DNA of 57,320 nt, taken from positions 1 to 57,320 of the forward strand of contig CAYOXD010000006.1 of NCBI GenBank assembly GCA_964407825.1, in the 5' to 3' direction. A program made the translations under genes and the position numbers. Below, one piece after another: positions 34,330-41,367 of the stretch. The notes beneath the pieces are model-generated. The model was not told the origin of the DNA. It did not search any database and worked only from the letters and a program-made list of their open reading frames with translations. The stretch comes from CAYOXD01 sp964407825. GTDB taxonomy: Bacteria; Desulfobacterota; Desulfobacteria; Desulfobacterales; JAFDDL01. Position 1 is the first letter of the stretch. Each line of letters opens with the position of its first letter.

Positions 34330-34549
34330 GTTAGTCACCTCTTAATGGGGTTGTCAGGTTGTTGGGGCGCCTATTGCGTGCCAACCAACATCAATAATAG
34401 CATTGAAATTCGAAAAGGCAAGATATTTTTTTGCAACGCACAAATTCTAACCTAATTTCTGGATGTTGCCATATAATAGCATAACATACCAATAAAACAT
34501 TAATAATTTAATATTCAAGCCCCTTTTAGCACACGCTAAATTTTCATAT

Positions 34550-34561
34550 ATTTTGCAAAAT
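34550..34561 (+). promoter_or_regulatory. candidate PhaR operator
   Basis: ATTTTGCAAAAT is a perfect 12-base palindrome 43 bases before the PhaR-type gene, in an AT-rich 275-base divergent region. A second TTTTTTGCAA lies at about 34427-34436, nearer the phasin-like gene. TGC-rich sites have been reported for PhaR elsewhere, so control of both genes from here is a fair inference. Confidence 0.45.
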
Positions 34562-34604
34562 CAAAGAAACAGAAGGCCCACAGGGACAGGGAATAATCTG
34601 AACG

Positions 34605-35066
34605 ATGCAGACAGTGACCATCAAAAAATACGCCAATCGGCGCCTGTACGACACGGAACAGAGCACTTACATCACCCTCGCAGAAGTTGCCCAGATGATC
34701 CGCAAGGGCCGGCGGGTGCTGGTGGTGGACGCTAAAACAAACGAGGATGTTACGGCCTTTACCCTCACGCAGATCGTTCTGGAAGAGGCGAAAAACAAAA
34801 ACACGCTTCTGCCGCAGGAACTGCTCCATGTGATCATTCAGTACGGTGATAATCAGCTCAGCGAATTTTTCGGCGAGTATCTCCAGAAAATCGTTGTCAA
34901 CTACTTATCCATGAAGTCCAATTTCGAAACCAAGTACAAGCAGTGGATCGATATGGGAATGAAATTGTCCGATCCCGCCAAGCAGGCAATGGAACAGATG
35001 TCACCGTTTGGTTCCTTTTTCAGCCAGTTCTACGGAACTGAAAAGGAGGAGGACGGGGAGGGGTAG
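34605..35066 (+). CDS. phaR: PhaR-type polyhydroxyalkanoate synthesis regulator
   Basis: DNA-binding regulator of 153 residues. Residues 1-62 match the PHB/PHA accumulation regulator DNA-binding domain almost word for word: TIKKYANRRLYDTEQSTYIT, then LAEVAQMIRKGRRVLVVDAK and FTLTQIVLEE. The C-terminal part is helical and may bind the polymer or phasin. In known cases PhaR represses phasin and its own gene until granules form. The ribosome site is weak (CAGGGA, 13 bases before the ATG). Divergent from the phasin-like gene. Confidence 0.92.
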   Translation: MQTVTIKKYANRRLYDTEQSTYITLAEVAQMIRKGRRVLVVDAKTNEDVTAFTLTQIVLEEAKNKNTLLPQELLHVIIQYGDNQLSEFFGEYLQKIVVNYLSMKSNFETKYKQWIDMGMKLSDPAKQAMEQMSPFGSFFSQFYGTEKEEDGEG

Positions 35067-35158
35067 GACGGTGCGCCGGCGCCCCGGTGGGGCAGTGCAG
35101 CAGTGCATCGGTGTACGGGCGTGTTAATGTGCCGCCAGGAGGAACGGATGCCCGCGCC

Positions 35159-36322
35159 ATGACGAAAAGGGGGAAACGCAACAATCGGAACGTGATCCCT
35201 TTGGTCGGCCGACTCATTGGGAACGGTCTGCGTTTTCAGTGTCTGAAATACACCGGAAGGCCGGGCCGGCCCGTCGCTGTGAGTCTTGAGCTGACCCATG
35301 CATGCATTGCCAGATGCATCATGTGCAACATCTGGAAAATTCCCCGGGAGGTGCCCAACCTGCCGGTCCGTCAGTGGCTCGATCTTCTATCAGAGGACCT
35401 TTTCTCAGAGCTGAAGGAACTGGATCTGACCGGTGGAGAACCCTTTCTGGTCAGGGAACTGCCGACGCTCTTCCAAGGGGTTTGCCACCTGAAGCATCGG
35501 CACCTCAAAGCCCTTCAATCCATCGCCATCACCACCAACGGCTTTCTGACCCGCCGCATCTGCGATGTGGTGGGGAGGAGTCTCCCCCTGCTTGCCGCCC
35601 AGGGGGTGGAACTGGTGGTGGTCTGCGCCATGGATGCCATCGGCCCGATCCACGAAGCCATCCGCAGGGTCCCCAATGCCTGGGAAAGGGTCCACGAGAC
35701 GATCCAGGGCCTTAGGGCGCTGAGGATGCACTTTCCGAATCTGGTGATCGGCCTCAAGACCACCATCCTGCCGATCAACGTCCATGAACTGGACAAAATC
35801 GCGGCGTACGCGGAAGAAAACGGCCTTTTCACCATCATCTCGCCCCGGATCCTGACATCGGGACGATATCTGAACACCGACCAGGGGGCGGATCTATCCT
35901 TCAGCGCGGCGGACATCCGCCGGATGATCCAATTTTACCGGCGGGAAGGGTACGGCTGGCGATATCATGGGGATCAGATGATCCGCCTTCTTCAGACAGG
36001 AAGCGTCGCAAAAACCTGTTCATGCGGATTCAACTATTTTTTTGTGCGCAGCAACGGCGAGCTCTTCCTATGCCCGCTGATGGAGGCGGGAGTGGGCAAT
36101 ATCACCGAAACACCGATCAGGGAACTGCTCTCGTCCCCGGAAGCGGCCAGGTGGCGCCGGCGCATCGGTCGCCATCGGGCCTGCCGCAGCTGCACGGAGC
36201 CCGGTTTGGAGCGTTACAGCTTGCCCTACCAGGGGTTCCAATATCTGCGGCTGCTGCTGAGGATGGGCCGAACCTCCTTTTTCGAAATGCACCGGCATAT
36301 GGGGCTGGATAAATATTTTTAA
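35159..36322 (+). CDS. radical SAM protein with SPASM-like C-terminus
   Basis: Radical SAM enzyme of about 387 residues; substrate unknown. The SAM-cluster motif is CIARCIMCNIW near residue 75 (C-x3-C-x2-C), followed by LDLTGGEPFLVREL near 105, the GGEP motif. A C-terminal cluster domain is suggested by CSCGFNYFFV, GELFLCPL, and CRSCTEPG (C-x2-C). No peptide substrate gene is evident nearby. The start is uncertain: AGGAGG lies 15 bases before the ATG at 35159, and an in-frame codon lies at 35087. It follows phaR by 92 bases, but a link with polymer storage is not shown. Confidence 0.82.
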   Translation: MTKRGKRNNRNVIPLVGRLIGNGLRFQCLKYTGRPGRPVAVSLELTHACIARCIMCNIWKIPREVPNLPVRQWLDLLSEDLFSELKELDLTGGEPFLVRELPTLFQGVCHLKHRHLKALQSIAITTNGFLTRRICDVVGRSLPLLAAQGVELVVVCAMDAIGPIHEAIRRVPNAWERVHETIQGLRALRMHFPNLVIGLKTTILPINVHELDKIAAYAEENGLFTIISPRILTSGRYLNTDQGADLSFSAADIRRMIQFYRREGYGWRYHGDQMIRLLQTGSVAKTCSCGFNYFFVRSNGELFLCPLMEAGVGNITETPIRELLSSPEAARWRRRIGRHRACRSCTEPGLERYSLPYQGFQYLRLLLRMGRTSFFEMHRHMGLDKYF

Positions 36323-36430
36323 TGTCTCTCCGGTTCGCGCCCGGCAATTCCCTGCGAATCCACCGGTGGGTTGGACCGACCGAACCTTGTCCCTGTCCTT
36401 GTCCTTAACGACAACGATAAGGGCAGAGGC

Positions 36431-37078
36431 TTACCCCTTGAGCTGAACGGTTTCCACCCGCACCCTGGCGGTGCCGGCCTTGTAGAACCCGAGCTTTTTG
36501 GCTGCCGCCGCGCTCAGATCGATGATCCGGCCCGGGACGAAGGGGCCCCGGTCATTGACCCTTACGATGAGGTGACGCCCGTTTTCCAGGTTGGTAACGC
36601 GCACGAAGGTGGGAAGCGGCAGGTATTTGTGGGCCGCGCTCAGGGCGCGCGGATCGAAAGCCTCCCCATCGGCCGTCATCCGCCCCCCCTTCTGCCGATA
36701 GGTCTCAAAGCCGTACCAGGAGGCAATGCCCTCCTGGGAGTAAGTCTGGGCCGCCTTGACGCTCATGGGCACGTACCGATGCCCGTTCACCACGTAGGGA
36801 GATGTCTTCACACGCCCCAGCCGAATCGCGTCCCTGGGGGAAAGGCCGTCGATGGTCTCGATGTTCTCGTGGGTGAGCGGCCAGCTCAGGGGCGCCTTGA
36901 CAACGATAAAGGTGTACTTGCCGACGACATAGACGGTCTTGCCCGCAAAACGCGTGACCTCATACCCCAGCTTCAGGGTACCGGCGGTAAGATGGTAGGT
37001 GGCTCTAACAACGCTGCAGGAGATAGGGGAGAAGCAGACAGCCATCAGGACGAGCCAGGCACCGATGGTGGTCTTCAT
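36431..37078 (-). CDS. RlpA-like double-psi beta-barrel protein
   Basis: Probable cell-envelope protein of 215 residues. The N-terminus is a signal sequence (MKTTIGAWLVLMAVCFSPIS) with Cys residues at 15 and 21, so it may be a lipoprotein. The C-terminal 100 residues are the RlpA double-psi beta-barrel: GIASWYGFETYRQKGGRMT, SAAHKYLPLPTFVRVTNLEN and VRVNDRGPFVPGRIIDLS, which includes the catalytic-type Asp. RlpA cleaves denuded peptidoglycan strands in known cases. There is no SPOR domain, and residues 25-115 are of unknown type. Last gene of a four-gene minus-strand cluster; the ATG at 37078 has AGGTGGGG before it. Confidence 0.88.
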   Translation of the reverse strand: MKTTIGAWLVLMAVCFSPISCSVVRATYHLTAGTLKLGYEVTRFAGKTVYVVGKYTFIVVKAPLSWPLTHENIETIDGLSPRDAIRLGRVKTSPYVVNGHRYVPMSVKAAQTYSQEGIASWYGFETYRQKGGRMTADGEAFDPRALSAAHKYLPLPTFVRVTNLENGRHLIVRVNDRGPFVPGRIIDLSAAAAKKLGFYKAGTARVRVETVQLKG

Positions 37079-37094
37079 GCAGCGTCCCCCCACC

Positions 37095-37658
37095 TCAGCC
37101 ATCCCCCCCTTTGACCCCCACCAGTGATGCCAGGGGCCGACCTTCCTCCCCGCTTTCGCCGGCATCGACTTCCCGGTAGTAAAGGATCCGCAGCGGCAAA
37201 AAGGCCCGCAGCAGTTCATTGCTGCGAAGCATATACTCCCGGTTGTGGCCGTCCGGATGGGCCGGGTCGACCGCCATCAGATAGGTTTCGAAAATGAGAA
37301 CGCCGCCGGGGACGAGCCCTTCGATGATCTGGGGAAACAAACGGCGGTGCAGGAAACGGATGTTCAAAATTAGGCCGTATCGGCCCCCTGGGATATCGAA
37401 GGAATCCAGATCCACGCAGACGGGTCTCACCCCCTCGAAGCGGCCAAGACGGTGGAGCGCTACGTGTGAAATATCCACGGCGTCAACATCAAAGCCCATT
37501 TTCCCCAGAAAAATGCTGTTCCTGCCCTTCCCTGCCGCGATGTCCAGGGCCCTGCCCCTGGGAGCCGTCCGATGAAATCGCTTCACGATGTCCGATGGGT
37601 CGCTGCTGAACTCCCCCGCCCGGTATCGCTGGTTCCAACGTGTCTGATCCGATTTCAA
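37095..37658 (-). CDS. class I SAM-dependent methyltransferase
   Basis: Cytoplasmic methyltransferase of 187 residues, TehB/tellurite-resistance-like in layout. RWNQRYRAGEF begins the family pattern, the SAM site is ALDIAAGKGRNSIFLGKMGF near residue 38, followed by VDAVDISHVAL and the NIRFLHRRLFPQI segment where aromatic or Asn residues usually sit. The start codon is TTG at 37658, with AGGAGAGG directly before it; no better ATG exists in frame. It follows the Nudix gene by 22 bases. The substrate is unknown. Confidence 0.83.
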   Translation of the reverse strand: MKSDQTRWNQRYRAGEFSSDPSDIVKRFHRTAPRGRALDIAAGKGRNSIFLGKMGFDVDAVDISHVALHRLGRFEGVRPVCVDLDSFDIPGGRYGLILNIRFLHRRLFPQIIEGLVPGGVLIFETYLMAVDPAHPDGHNREYMLRSNELLRAFLPLRILYYREVDAGESGEEGRPLASLVGVKGGDG

Positions 37659-37680
37659 TTCCTCTCTCCTGGGATCGGTT

Positions 37681-38130
37681 TCAGGCTTGAATAAAATGCC
37701 GCGCCGCCAACAACCTCATGGTGGCGGCGTTCACGGGCAGATGCAGCAACTCCGTCCTCGACACCCAGCGGGCATCCTCGGCGTCGTCCCCGGGCCGGAT
37801 CCGGCCGCTGACGAATTCGGCCGCCAGATCGATCACCACATAGTGAAACCGGATGCGGCCGTCCGGGTCCCTTTCGATGGTCTCGAAGGTATACACCGGT
37901 ACGCCGGCCCGGACGGCAAGTCCGGTCTCTTCCAGGGTCTCGCGCTCCGCCGCGGCCTGCAGGCACTCTCCCAACCCGACACTCCCGCCGGGAAGGGCCC
38001 ACTGGCCCTTTGCGGGGGATTTCCCCCGCTTCACCAGCAGCACCGCATCATCCCGGAATACCACCACCCCCACGGCCACCCGGGGGGTTTCCGGATACTC
38101 AGGCCCCCTATCTCTTTGCAAAACGCTCAA
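37681..38130 (-). CDS. Nudix hydrolase
   Basis: Cytoplasmic hydrolase of nucleoside diphosphate-linked compounds, about 149 residues. The complete Nudix box is present (GGSVGLGECLQAAAERETL, then EETGL), with PRVAVGVVVFRDDAVLLVKR before it and FHYVVIDLAAEF after it. The start is uncertain: TTG at 38130 has GAGGGG 4 bases before it and overlaps the upstream ferredoxin gene by 23 bases; a TTG at 38121 and a GTG at 38079 are alternatives. There is no ATG at a fitting place, and the upstream reading is only the shadow of the ferredoxin gene. Substrate unknown; ADP-ribose- or MutT-like are possible. Confidence 0.82.
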   Translation of the reverse strand: MSVLQRDRGPEYPETPRVAVGVVVFRDDAVLLVKRGKSPAKGQWALPGGSVGLGECLQAAAERETLEETGLAVRAGVPVYTFETIERDPDGRIRFHYVVIDLAAEFVSGRIRPGDDAEDARWVSRTELLHLPVNAATMRLLAARHFIQA

Positions 38131-38917
38131 CGAACCCCTCGAAGTCCCGGTCTGTGAAAAGCTCGGAAAACCGCCGCCCATGGGTGCTGCGGGACTTGTA
38201 CAGCTCGATGGCGGCCTGGACGATGTCACACGCCTGGTCTTCCGAAAAGAGGCCGGGAAGCTCCCTCGCCAACCGGGGGTGCCGGCCAAGCTTTCCCGCC
38301 AGCTGGACCCGGAACCCACTGGTTCCCTGCAAAACGGCGCCTGTGGGGCAGACCGTTGCGCACTGCCCGCATCCAAGGCAGGCGGCCTCATCAATACCCA
38401 TGGCGCCAGCCTCGCCCGCCGCACCGAGAGTGAGTGCCTCCTCGCGGCAGACCTCGGCACATGCCCCGCAGAGGGTGCACCCGTCACCGGCTATCACCGG
38501 CACACAGGCGCCGATCATGCCGATATCCTTGATCTGGGGCTGGGAGCACGCATTGGGGCACTCGGCGATACTGACCCTGAACTCATGATGGAACTTGAGA
38601 TCTCCGGACACGGTTTTTTTCAGGAAGGTCAATAGATCCGCACGCTCAAGAATCCCTGCCACCCGCTCGTAAAGATGATCGGCCCTGAGGGCCCGGTTGG
38701 GGCATCCGCCGGCGCCAAAGCAGCCGTCCACCTGATACCCCTTTATCTCGGAGGCCATCCCCGAAAGGTAGCGCTGCCGGCTGCTGGCCACCTCGGCCGG
38801 GGTGACAACGCACTTGCCGGACCGGGCCGCTTCCATCTCCACGCGGGTCCTCACTTTTCTCCTGACGAAGAAAGGAACTTTTTGGATAGCGGCCTCCGCC
38901 TCGTGTGTCCATCTCAT
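38108..38917 (-). CDS. ferredoxin-type protein with PCP_red and siroheme-reductase-like segments
   Basis: Iron-sulfur protein of 269 residues. Residues 1-45 match the PCP_red helix domain (WTHEAEAAIQKVPFFVRRKV). Residues about 55-140 resemble the 4Fe-4S half of nitrite/sulfite reductases: DGCFGAGGCPNRA (C-x5-C) and ECPNACSQPQIKDIG (C-x3-C). A two-cluster ferredoxin domain follows: CTLCGACAEVCREEALTL and ACLGCGQCATVCPTGAV. The last 75 residues continue the reductase-like part. Proteins like this occur in sulfate reducers and resemble AsrC or Dsr-related proteins; whether siroheme binds is unknown, and it lacks the second reductase half. GGAG precedes the ATG at 38917. First gene of the cluster. 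Confidence 0.82.
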   Translation of the reverse strand: MRWTHEAEAAIQKVPFFVRRKVRTRVEMEAARSGKCVVTPAEVASSRQRYLSGMASEIKGYQVDGCFGAGGCPNRALRADHLYERVAGILERADLLTFLKKTVSGDLKFHHEFRVSIAECPNACSQPQIKDIGMIGACVPVIAGDGCTLCGACAEVCREEALTLGAAGEAGAMGIDEAACLGCGQCATVCPTGAVLQGTSGFRVQLAGKLGRHPRLARELPGLFSEDQACDIVQAAIELYKSRSTHGRRFSELFTDRDFEGFVERFAKR

Positions 38918-39042
38918 GCGCTGACTCCATCGCAACAGGTTCTGCCAATGCTTGCATCATACTCCAGGAACCGCCTTAAGGCCATACCCCCAGGAAATTA
39001 CGCAGGTAGATAGTCGATGCCATTGACGTAAGTCTTGATTTT

Positions 39043-39094
39043 AGGGGAAGGGGTAACACTGAACCCCCTATCGGGGGTAGTCAGCGATTCCCCT
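39043..39094 (+). promoter_or_regulatory. overlapping alternative hairpins in the ferredoxin-ridA region
   Basis: AGGGGAA (39043-39049) can pair with TTCCCCT (39088-39094). Inside, ACCCC (39063-39067) can pair either with GGGGT to its left (39050-39054) or, as ACCCCC, with GGGGGT to its right (39073-39078). The two inner hairpins exclude each other, a layout also seen in attenuators and riboswitches. It matches no riboswitch class I know, and which strand is transcribed is not clear. Confidence 0.4.
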
Positions 39095-39108
39095 TGAGTT
39101 CTTTGTTT

Positions 39109-39132
39109 CTTTATGTCTATAGAGACATAAAG
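39109..39132. promoter_or_regulatory. perfect inverted repeat, possible operator over a -10 box
   Basis: CTTTATGTCT (39109-39118) and AGACATAAAG (39123-39132) are perfect 10-base arms around ATAG. On the plus strand TATAGA (39118-39123) could be a -10 box, with TTGAGT (39094-39099) 18 bases upstream, so a protein bound here would block it. Seen by eye; not a known operator to me. Confidence 0.4.
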
Positions 39133-39144
39133 TAAAATCAAAAG

Positions 39145-39172
39145 GGGATGGCCATGGCCGTGAGGCCATCCC
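39145..39172 (+). promoter_or_regulatory. hairpin in the ridA leader
   Basis: GGGATGGCC (39145-39153) pairs with GGCCATCCC (39164-39172), a 9-base-pair stem with a 10-base loop that ends just before the GGAGGAGGA ribosome site of ridA. It could tune translation. Confidence 0.4.
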
Positions 39173-39199
39173 GTCACCGGTGGAGGAGGAGCTTTTTTC

Positions 39200-39583
39200 A
39201 TGACCCCAGAAGTCATCCATACGGACAAGGCGCCGGAGGCCGTTGGCCCATACAGCCAGGCTGTCGCCGCAGGTCCTTACGTTTTTTTCAGCGGTCAAAT
39301 CGGGCTTGACCCGGAAACCGGGAATCTCGTCAATCCCGATTTCGAGCTGCAAACCAGACAGGCGCTCGAAAACCTCCGGGAGGTGGTTCTGGCGGCCAAC
39401 TGTCAGATGAGCCACGTGGTCGCGGTAGATGTCTTCTTGAGCAACATAGGCAATTTTTCCAGGTTCAACGAAATTTATGCCGAATTTTTCCCCACCCTTC
39501 AGCCGGCCCGGGCCGTGGTCGAAGTCAGCCGGCTGCCCAAGGGAAGCTGCATCGAAATAAAGGCCGTGGCCTTCAGGGGATGA
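39200..39583 (+). CDS. ridA: RidA/YjgF-family enamine/imine deaminase
   Basis: Cytoplasmic trimeric enzyme that hydrolyses reactive enamines and imines, such as 2-aminoacrylate, made by PLP enzymes. 127 residues, the normal size. Typical blocks: APEAVGPYSQAVAAGPYVFF, SGQIGLDPETGNLV, TRQALENLREVVLAANC, and the ending PARAVVEVSRLPKGSCIEIK with the conserved Arg and Glu. GGAGGAGGA lies 8 bases before the ATG. The leader is unusually rich in inverted repeats. lnt follows after 25 bases. Confidence 0.95.
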   Translation: MTPEVIHTDKAPEAVGPYSQAVAAGPYVFFSGQIGLDPETGNLVNPDFELQTRQALENLREVVLAANCQMSHVVAVDVFLSNIGNFSRFNEIYAEFFPTLQPARAVVEVSRLPKGSCIEIKAVAFRG

Positions 39584-39608
39584 GCCGCCGGCTTGCGTTC
39601 CTGCTGAA

Positions 39609-41189
39609 ATGAAATCCATCCCGTCGGCCATAGCGTCCCCCCTCTGGGCGGCTTTGAGCGGGCTTGCGCTCAGCGCGGCTTTTCCCAAAACCGGCCTGTG
39701 GTGCTTGGCGTGGGTCGCATTGATCCCCCTCCTGGCGGTGATAAGGGAGACGTCCATCCGCCGGAGTTTCGTCCTCGGTTTTGTGGCCGGCTTCAGCCAC
39801 TTCATCACCCTGATCTATTGGCTGGCCGGCACCATGCACACTTACGGGCATCTGCCCTGGTATCTGTGCCTGCCGATCCTCTTTGTCTTTGCCCTGTATC
39901 TGGCCCTGTACATGGGCGCCGTGGCCGCCTTCACCCGCGGCTGTTGCCACCGCCCGGTGACCGTCGCCCTGATGTTTCCGGTGGCATGGGTCTGCATGGA
40001 GTACTTAAGGGCTTCACTTCTCACCGGATTCCCATGGGAGATGCTGGGCTATTCCCAGTACCGGGTGCTGCGGATCCTGCAGATTTCGGATATCGTCGGT
40101 GTCTACGGGCTCTCCTTTCTCGTGGCCTTCGGCAACGCGAGTCTCTTTCTCCTCCTGGTGGCATGGCGCAGGCAGAACTGGCAGGGAAGGCCCGTGCCAC
40201 TTCGCCACGCGGCGCCGATCGCTTGCGCCTTTCTGCTGCTCCTTTGCCTCAGCTGGACCTATGGCGGCATGCGGATGACGGCCATCGACAATCTCGCCAA
40301 AGCAGCGCCATCGGAGAAGATGGCCGTCATCCAGGGAGATATCGCAGAGGACCTCAAATGGAACCCGGACATGCGGCTCAATACCCTGGAACGATACCTT
40401 TCCCTTTCCCGGTCGGCCCTGGCCGAAGGGCCGGCCCTGATCGTCTGGCCCGAAACGGCAGTTCCCTTTTACTTCCTTGATGAAAACCGCTATACCCCCC
40501 TCCTGCTTCAGGCCATCTCCACGATGCCGAGCGATTTTCTCATCGGCAGCCCGGCCGCCGAAGTTGCCCCCGGTACGGTCTCCTTCCGGAACCGGGCCTA
40601 TCTGGTAACACCCCAGGGCAGAATCCTCGGATATTATGACAAGGCGCACCTGGTCCCCTTCGGAGAGTATGTCCCCCTGAAGCGGTGGCTGCCCTTTGTG
40701 AAAAAGATCGTCTCCCTGGTGGGGGACTTCGCACCGGGCCCTGCCGGAAAAACTCTCCCGTGGGGAAACCACCGGCTGGGCGTTTTGATTTGCTATGATA
40801 TGATTTTTCCGAAACTTCCCAGGCTTCAGGTGCAAAACGGCGCCAACTGCCTCATCAACATCAGCAACGACGCCTGGTATGGCACATCGAGCGCCCCCTT
40901 TCAACTATTCTCCATGGCGGTGTTCCGCGCCGTGGAGAACCGACGAGCCGTCGTCCGGGCCGCCAATACGGGGATCAGCGGATTCATCGACCCCTGCGGC
41001 CGCATCATGGGATCAACTCCCCTGTTCAAAACGGCCGCCATGACCCGCCGGGTCCCGATGCTGACGGTCAAGAGCCCCTACGACCGATGGGGGTACGGAT
41101 TTGCCCCCCTGTGTGTGGCCCTCACCCTCACGGCGTTCTTGGCCGAAACGATCCGCCGTGCCCGCCGAAGGAAACGATCGCGACGTTGA
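39609..41189 (+). CDS. lnt: apolipoprotein N-acyltransferase Lnt
   Basis: Inner-membrane enzyme that adds the third acyl chain to lipoproteins. 526 residues with six to seven N-terminal helices (about 8-215), a periplasmic nitrilase domain (about 225-490) and a last helix. The Glu-Lys-Cys triad is visible as IVWPETAVPFY, YDKAHLVPFGEYVPLK and GVLICYDMIFP. FLIGSPAAE and ISNDAWYGTSSAP are also typical. The ribosome site is poor. It presumably serves lipoproteins such as the RlpA-like protein. Probably cotranscribed with ridA. Confidence 0.95.
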   Translation: MKSIPSAIASPLWAALSGLALSAAFPKTGLWCLAWVALIPLLAVIRETSIRRSFVLGFVAGFSHFITLIYWLAGTMHTYGHLPWYLCLPILFVFALYLALYMGAVAAFTRGCCHRPVTVALMFPVAWVCMEYLRASLLTGFPWEMLGYSQYRVLRILQISDIVGVYGLSFLVAFGNASLFLLLVAWRRQNWQGRPVPLRHAAPIACAFLLLLCLSWTYGGMRMTAIDNLAKAAPSEKMAVIQGDIAEDLKWNPDMRLNTLERYLSLSRSALAEGPALIVWPETAVPFYFLDENRYTPLLLQAISTMPSDFLIGSPAAEVAPGTVSFRNRAYLVTPQGRILGYYDKAHLVPFGEYVPLKRWLPFVKKIVSLVGDFAPGPAGKTLPWGNHRLGVLICYDMIFPKLPRLQVQNGANCLINISNDAWYGTSSAPFQLFSMAVFRAVENRRAVVRAANTGISGFIDPCGRIMGSTPLFKTAAMTRRVPMLTVKSPYDRWGYGFAPLCVALTLTAFLAETIRRARRRKRSRR

Positions 41190-41224
41190 ACGATCGGCCC
41201 TGAACATCCAGCAATTCTTGGTGA

Positions 41225-41258
41225 ACGGCCTTTTATTCCTGCCACGGCCCTTTTATTC
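41225..41258 (+). repeat. tandem direct repeat upstream of prfB
   Basis: ACGGCCTTTTATTC (41225-41238) and ACGGCCCTTTTATTC (41244-41258) differ by one inserted C and lie about one helical turn times two apart, just upstream of the prfB promoter. Function unknown. Confidence 0.6.
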
Positions 41259-41267
41259 ACCTCCACG

Positions 41268-41296
41268 TTTACGGAAACACAAAGTTATTGTATAAG
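41268..41296 (+). promoter_or_regulatory. candidate promoter of prfB
   Basis: TTTACG, a 17-base spacer and TATAAG (four and five of six matches) lie about 72 bases before the prfB ATG. Confidence 0.55.
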
Positions 41297-41367
41297 AAAG
41301 ACGTCAAGAGTATATTCTCGGCAAGAGATACAACCATCCAAGCCAGAACGGCAAACAAGGAGGCGTC

